A model generated the notes under the pieces. It searched no databases and was not told where the DNA came from. It saw only the letters and a program-made list of their open reading frames with translations. Source: Arthrobacter sp. 35W (GTDB lineage: Bacteria > Actinomycetota > Actinomycetes > Actinomycetales > Micrococcaceae). From it: 64,000 bases of DNA. The stretch lies in NCBI RefSeq assembly GCF_000482545.1, contig NZ_KI519454.1:1644985-1708984 (forward strand). The letters are read 5' to 3'. Each line of letters begins with the position of its first letter. The stretch's first letter is position 1. Positions 61,808 through 64,000 of this stretch are shown here, piece after piece. The position numbers were made by a program, and so were the translations under genes.

Positions 61808-62929
61808 ATGACTAGTTCAACCCCCACCGCGCAGCTCTCTGCCGCCGGCGTTTCCATCTGGCTTGACGATCTCTCCCGGGACCGCCTCACCAGTGGCAGC
61901 CTGCAGAACCTGATCGACACGAAGAACGTTGTTGGCGTCACCACCAACCCGTCCATCTTCGAGGCCGCCATCACCAAGGGCGAGTCCTACAAGGGTCAGC
62001 TGACGGAACTGGCAGCCGCCGGCGCCAACGCCGAGACCGCCGTCTTCGAGATCACCACCGCCGATGTGGCAGATGGCTGCGACCTGTTCGCCGCCATCTC
62101 CGAGTCCTCCAAGGGTGTCGACGGCCGCGTCTCCATCGAGGTGGACCCCCGCAAGGCCTGGGACACCGAGGGCACCATCGCCGAGGCCAAGCGCCTCTAC
62201 GCGAAGGTTGACCGCAAGAACGTCTACATCAAGATCCCGGCCACCCTGGAAGGCCTGGAGGCCATCACGGCCACCATCGCCGCCGGCATCAGCGTCAACG
62301 TCACGCTGATCTTCTCGCTGGAGCGCTACCGCGCAGTCATCAACGCGTTCCAGACCGGTCTGGAGCAGGCCAAGGCCAACGGCCACGACCTCTCCACCAT
62401 CCACTCCGTGGCCTCCTTCTTCGTCTCCCGCGTGGATTCCGAGATCGATGCCCGCCTGAACGCCCTGGGCACGGATGCCGCCCTGGCCCTGAAGGGCAAG
62501 GCCGGTCTGGCCAACGCCCGTCTGGCCTACCAGGTCTTCGAGGAGCAGTTCTCCAACGAGCGCTGGGCCGTGCTGGCCGAGGCCGGCGCCCTGCCGCAGC
62601 GTGCCCTGTGGGCCTCCACCGGCGTGAAGGACCCGGCCCTGCCGGACACCCTGTACGTCACGGGCCTCGTTGCCGCCAACGTGGTCAACACCATGCCGGA
62701 GAAGACCCTGGATGCCACCTTCGACCACGGCGTGGTCACCGGTGACACCATCACCGGCACCTACGACGAGTCCAACGCCGTTCTGAACGAGCTGGAAGGC
62801 CTGGGCGTCTCCTACAACGACGTCGTCGCCAAGCTCGAGTCCGAGGGCCTGGAGAAGTTCGTGGCAAGCTGGCAGGAACTCCTGGACCACGTCCAGGACG
62901 CCCTTAACGCCGTGGCTGCGAAGGCCTAG
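61808..62929 (+). CDS. tal: Transaldolase
   Basis: 373 residues, the longer actinobacterial type. [13 protein letters not shown] (43-55), the Schiff-base Lys142 in YIKIPAT, and [11 protein letters not shown] are diagnostic. RBS AAAGGA precedes the ATG. Transfers dihydroxyacetone units between sugar phosphates. pgi starts three bases after its stop. Confidence 0.97.
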   Translation: MTSSTPTAQLSAAGVSIWLDDLSRDRLTSGSLQNLIDTKNVVGVTTNPSIFEAAITKGESYKGQLTELAAAGANAETAVFEITTADVADGCDLFAAISESSKGVDGRVSIEVDPRKAWDTEGTIAEAKRLYAKVDRKNVYIKIPATLEGLEAITATIAAGISVNVTLIFSLERYRAVINAFQTGLEQAKANGHDLSTIHSVASFFVSRVDSEIDARLNALGTDAALALKGKAGLANARLAYQVFEEQFSNERWAVLAEAGALPQRALWASTGVKDPALPDTLYVTGLVAANVVNTMPEKTLDATFDHGVVTGDTITGTYDESNAVLNELEGLGVSYNDVVAKLESEGLEKFVASWQELLDHVQDALNAVAAKA

Positions 62930-62932
62930 TCC

Positions 62933-64000
62933 ATGGCATCGATGTCGTTTGTGGCGACGGGCGCTGCCCTCGCCGCCGTAGAGAAGCACGTTGACGCGCT
63001 GGTGGCGGATTCCGTCGCTTCGCGCCTGTTCGCCAAGGACGCCACCCTGTGGGGTCCGGAGGCTGAAGCTGAATCGGCCATTCGTCTGGGTTGGGTGGAG
63101 GCCGCAGAGGTCTCCGAGGACCTCCCGGAGGAGATTGCAGCGCTGAAGGCAGAGCTCGCCGCCGACGGCATCGACCACATTGTGTTGTGCGGCATGGGCG
63201 GCTCCTCGCTGGCACCGGAGGTCATTACGGCCACCGCCGGCGTGGAGCTGACCGTGCTGGACAGCACCGATCCCACCCAGGTCCGCGCCGCTGTGTCGGA
63301 CCGCCTGGAGCGCACCGCCGTCGTGGTGTCCTCCAAGTCCGGCTCGACGCTGGAAACGGACTCGCAGCGCCGCATCTTCGAGGCGGAGTTCACCGCCGCG
63401 GGGATCGATGCCGCGTCGCGCATCATCATCGTCACCGATCCCGGCTCCCCGCTGGATGCCGCATCGCGTGAGGCCGGCTACCGCCGGATCTTCAATGCGG
63501 ATCCCAATGTGGGCGGGCGCTACTCAGCGCTGACGGCGTTTGGCCTGGTGCCCTCGGGCCTGGCCGGCGCCGATGTCGCCGGACTGCTCGACGACGCCGA
63601 TCTGGCCAGCGAGATCCTCCGCGAGGATGCCCGCGAGAACATCGGCCTGCACCTGGCCGCCGTCCTCGGTGGCACGCACCCGCTGCGCAACAAGATCGTC
63701 ATCGTCGATGAGGGTTCGGGCATTGTCGGCTTTGCCGACTGGGCCGAGCAGCTCATTGCCGAGTCCACGGGCAAGCTGGGCACGGGCGTTCTGCCCGTCG
63801 TGGCCGCCCCCAACTCCCCCGAGACCACCTCCGGTGCCGCCGATGTTCTGGTGGTCCGTCTGGTCTCCGAGGACGCCGACATCGAGCTCGCCGAGAACGA
63901 AGTTGCCATTTCCGGCAGCCTCGGCGCGCAGATGATGGTGTGGGAGTTCGCCACGGCCGTTGCCGGCCGCCTGCTGGGCATCAACCCCTTCGACCAGCCG
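62933..64000 (+). CDS. pgi: Glucose-6-phosphate isomerase (N-terminal 356 residues, cut by window edge)
   Basis: Translation from the ATG at 62933, with GAAGG eight bases upstream, runs open to the window end. SIS-domain features: VLCGMGGSSLAPEV (about 85-98), SSKSGSTLET (about 125-134) with the sugar-phosphate binding residues, and GGRYSALTAFGLVP. An alternative ATG is three codons later. It interconverts glucose-6-phosphate and fructose-6-phosphate. In this order of genes zwf, opcA and pgl usually follow, which cannot be checked here. Confidence 0.95.
   Translation, partial: MASMSFVATGAALAAVEKHVDALVADSVASRLFAKDATLWGPEAEAESAIRLGWVEAAEVSEDLPEEIAALKAELAADGIDHIVLCGMGGSSLAPEVITATAGVELTVLDSTDPTQVRAAVSDRLERTAVVVSSKSGSTLETDSQRRIFEAEFTAAGIDAASRIIIVTDPGSPLDAASREAGYRRIFNADPNVGGRYSALTAFGLVPSGLAGADVAGLLDDADLASEILREDARENIGLHLAAVLGGTHPLRNKIVIVDEGSGIVGFADWAEQLIAESTGKLGTGVLPVVAAPNSPETTSGAADVLVVRLVSEDADIELAENEVAISGSLGAQMMVWEFATAVAGRLLGINPFDQP

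Overview
The window is about 64 kb of high-GC actinobacterial chromosome. It most resembles Arthrobacter and its relatives (Micrococcaceae). That assignment rests on gene order and family knowledge, not on a database search: a GlgA/GlgM-type synthase divergent from glgC, a sufR-sufB-sufD-Rieske-sufC-sufT operon, ctaB beside tkt-tal-pgi, an ECF-type bioYMN set, a zinc-free L31 protein, and many starts with no Shine-Dalgarno but a -10 box six bases upstream. Nearly all DNA is coding. I saw no rRNA, tRNA, CRISPR array, prophage or transposase. One short inverted-repeat element (47531-47671) could be a MITE. The genes at both ends are cut by the window edge (a CitMHS transporter at the left, pgi at the right).

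Layout. 1-3149: CitMHS carboxylate transporter divergent from a CitA/DcuS-type two-component system. 3155-5241: MarR regulator plus 14-TM drug exporter, with two operators over one promoter. 5417-7630: secreted trypsin-like protease and kynureninase. 7667-14176: a fatty-acid/CoA module (MaoC hydratase, two-domain FabG4, FadA2-like thiolase, and divergently a TetR regulator and acyl-CoA oxidase) like the mycobacterial htdX-fabG4-fadA2-fadE5 block. 14219-16936: glycogen or maltose-1-phosphate synthesis. 16946-24890: an unusual zinc-ribbon SDR, YeiH transporter, acyltransferase, aminopeptidase N, HtrA-like protease and a small protein. 24919-29240: lipoate ligase, L31, TetR with a membrane protein, and a DUF1326/DUF2182 pair. 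29419-34932: PrxQ, TrmH methyltransferase, TauE exporter, ABC ATPase, serB and two SDRs including FabG. 35103-39811: DUF3099, SURF1, hydrolase, YbaK and a DUF222/HNH nuclease. 40123-46536: ABC-F ATPase, bioYMN, and a thiolase with an acyl-CoA ligase. 46617-54806: zinc peptidase, SUF operon and a penicillin-binding lipoprotein. 54887-59240: ABC exporter, ctaA, a Pyr4-type terpene cyclase homologue and ctaB. 59638-64000: tkt-tal-pgi.

How the genes work together. SURF1, CtaA and CtaB all serve haem-copper oxidase assembly. CtaB uses farnesyl-PP, which makes the terpene-cyclase-like gene 21 bp downstream notable. SufR heads and overlaps the SUF operon it probably represses. The operon lacks a cysteine desulfurase, so sulfur must come from a gene elsewhere. 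tkt, tal and pgi form the non-oxidative pentose-phosphate/glycolysis junction. The most useful regulatory observation is a recurring TANNNT-N6-ATG/GTG arrangement, found at ten genes, suggesting leaderless transcripts and helping to choose start codons. Several palindromes sit where operators of adjacent regulators would be expected.
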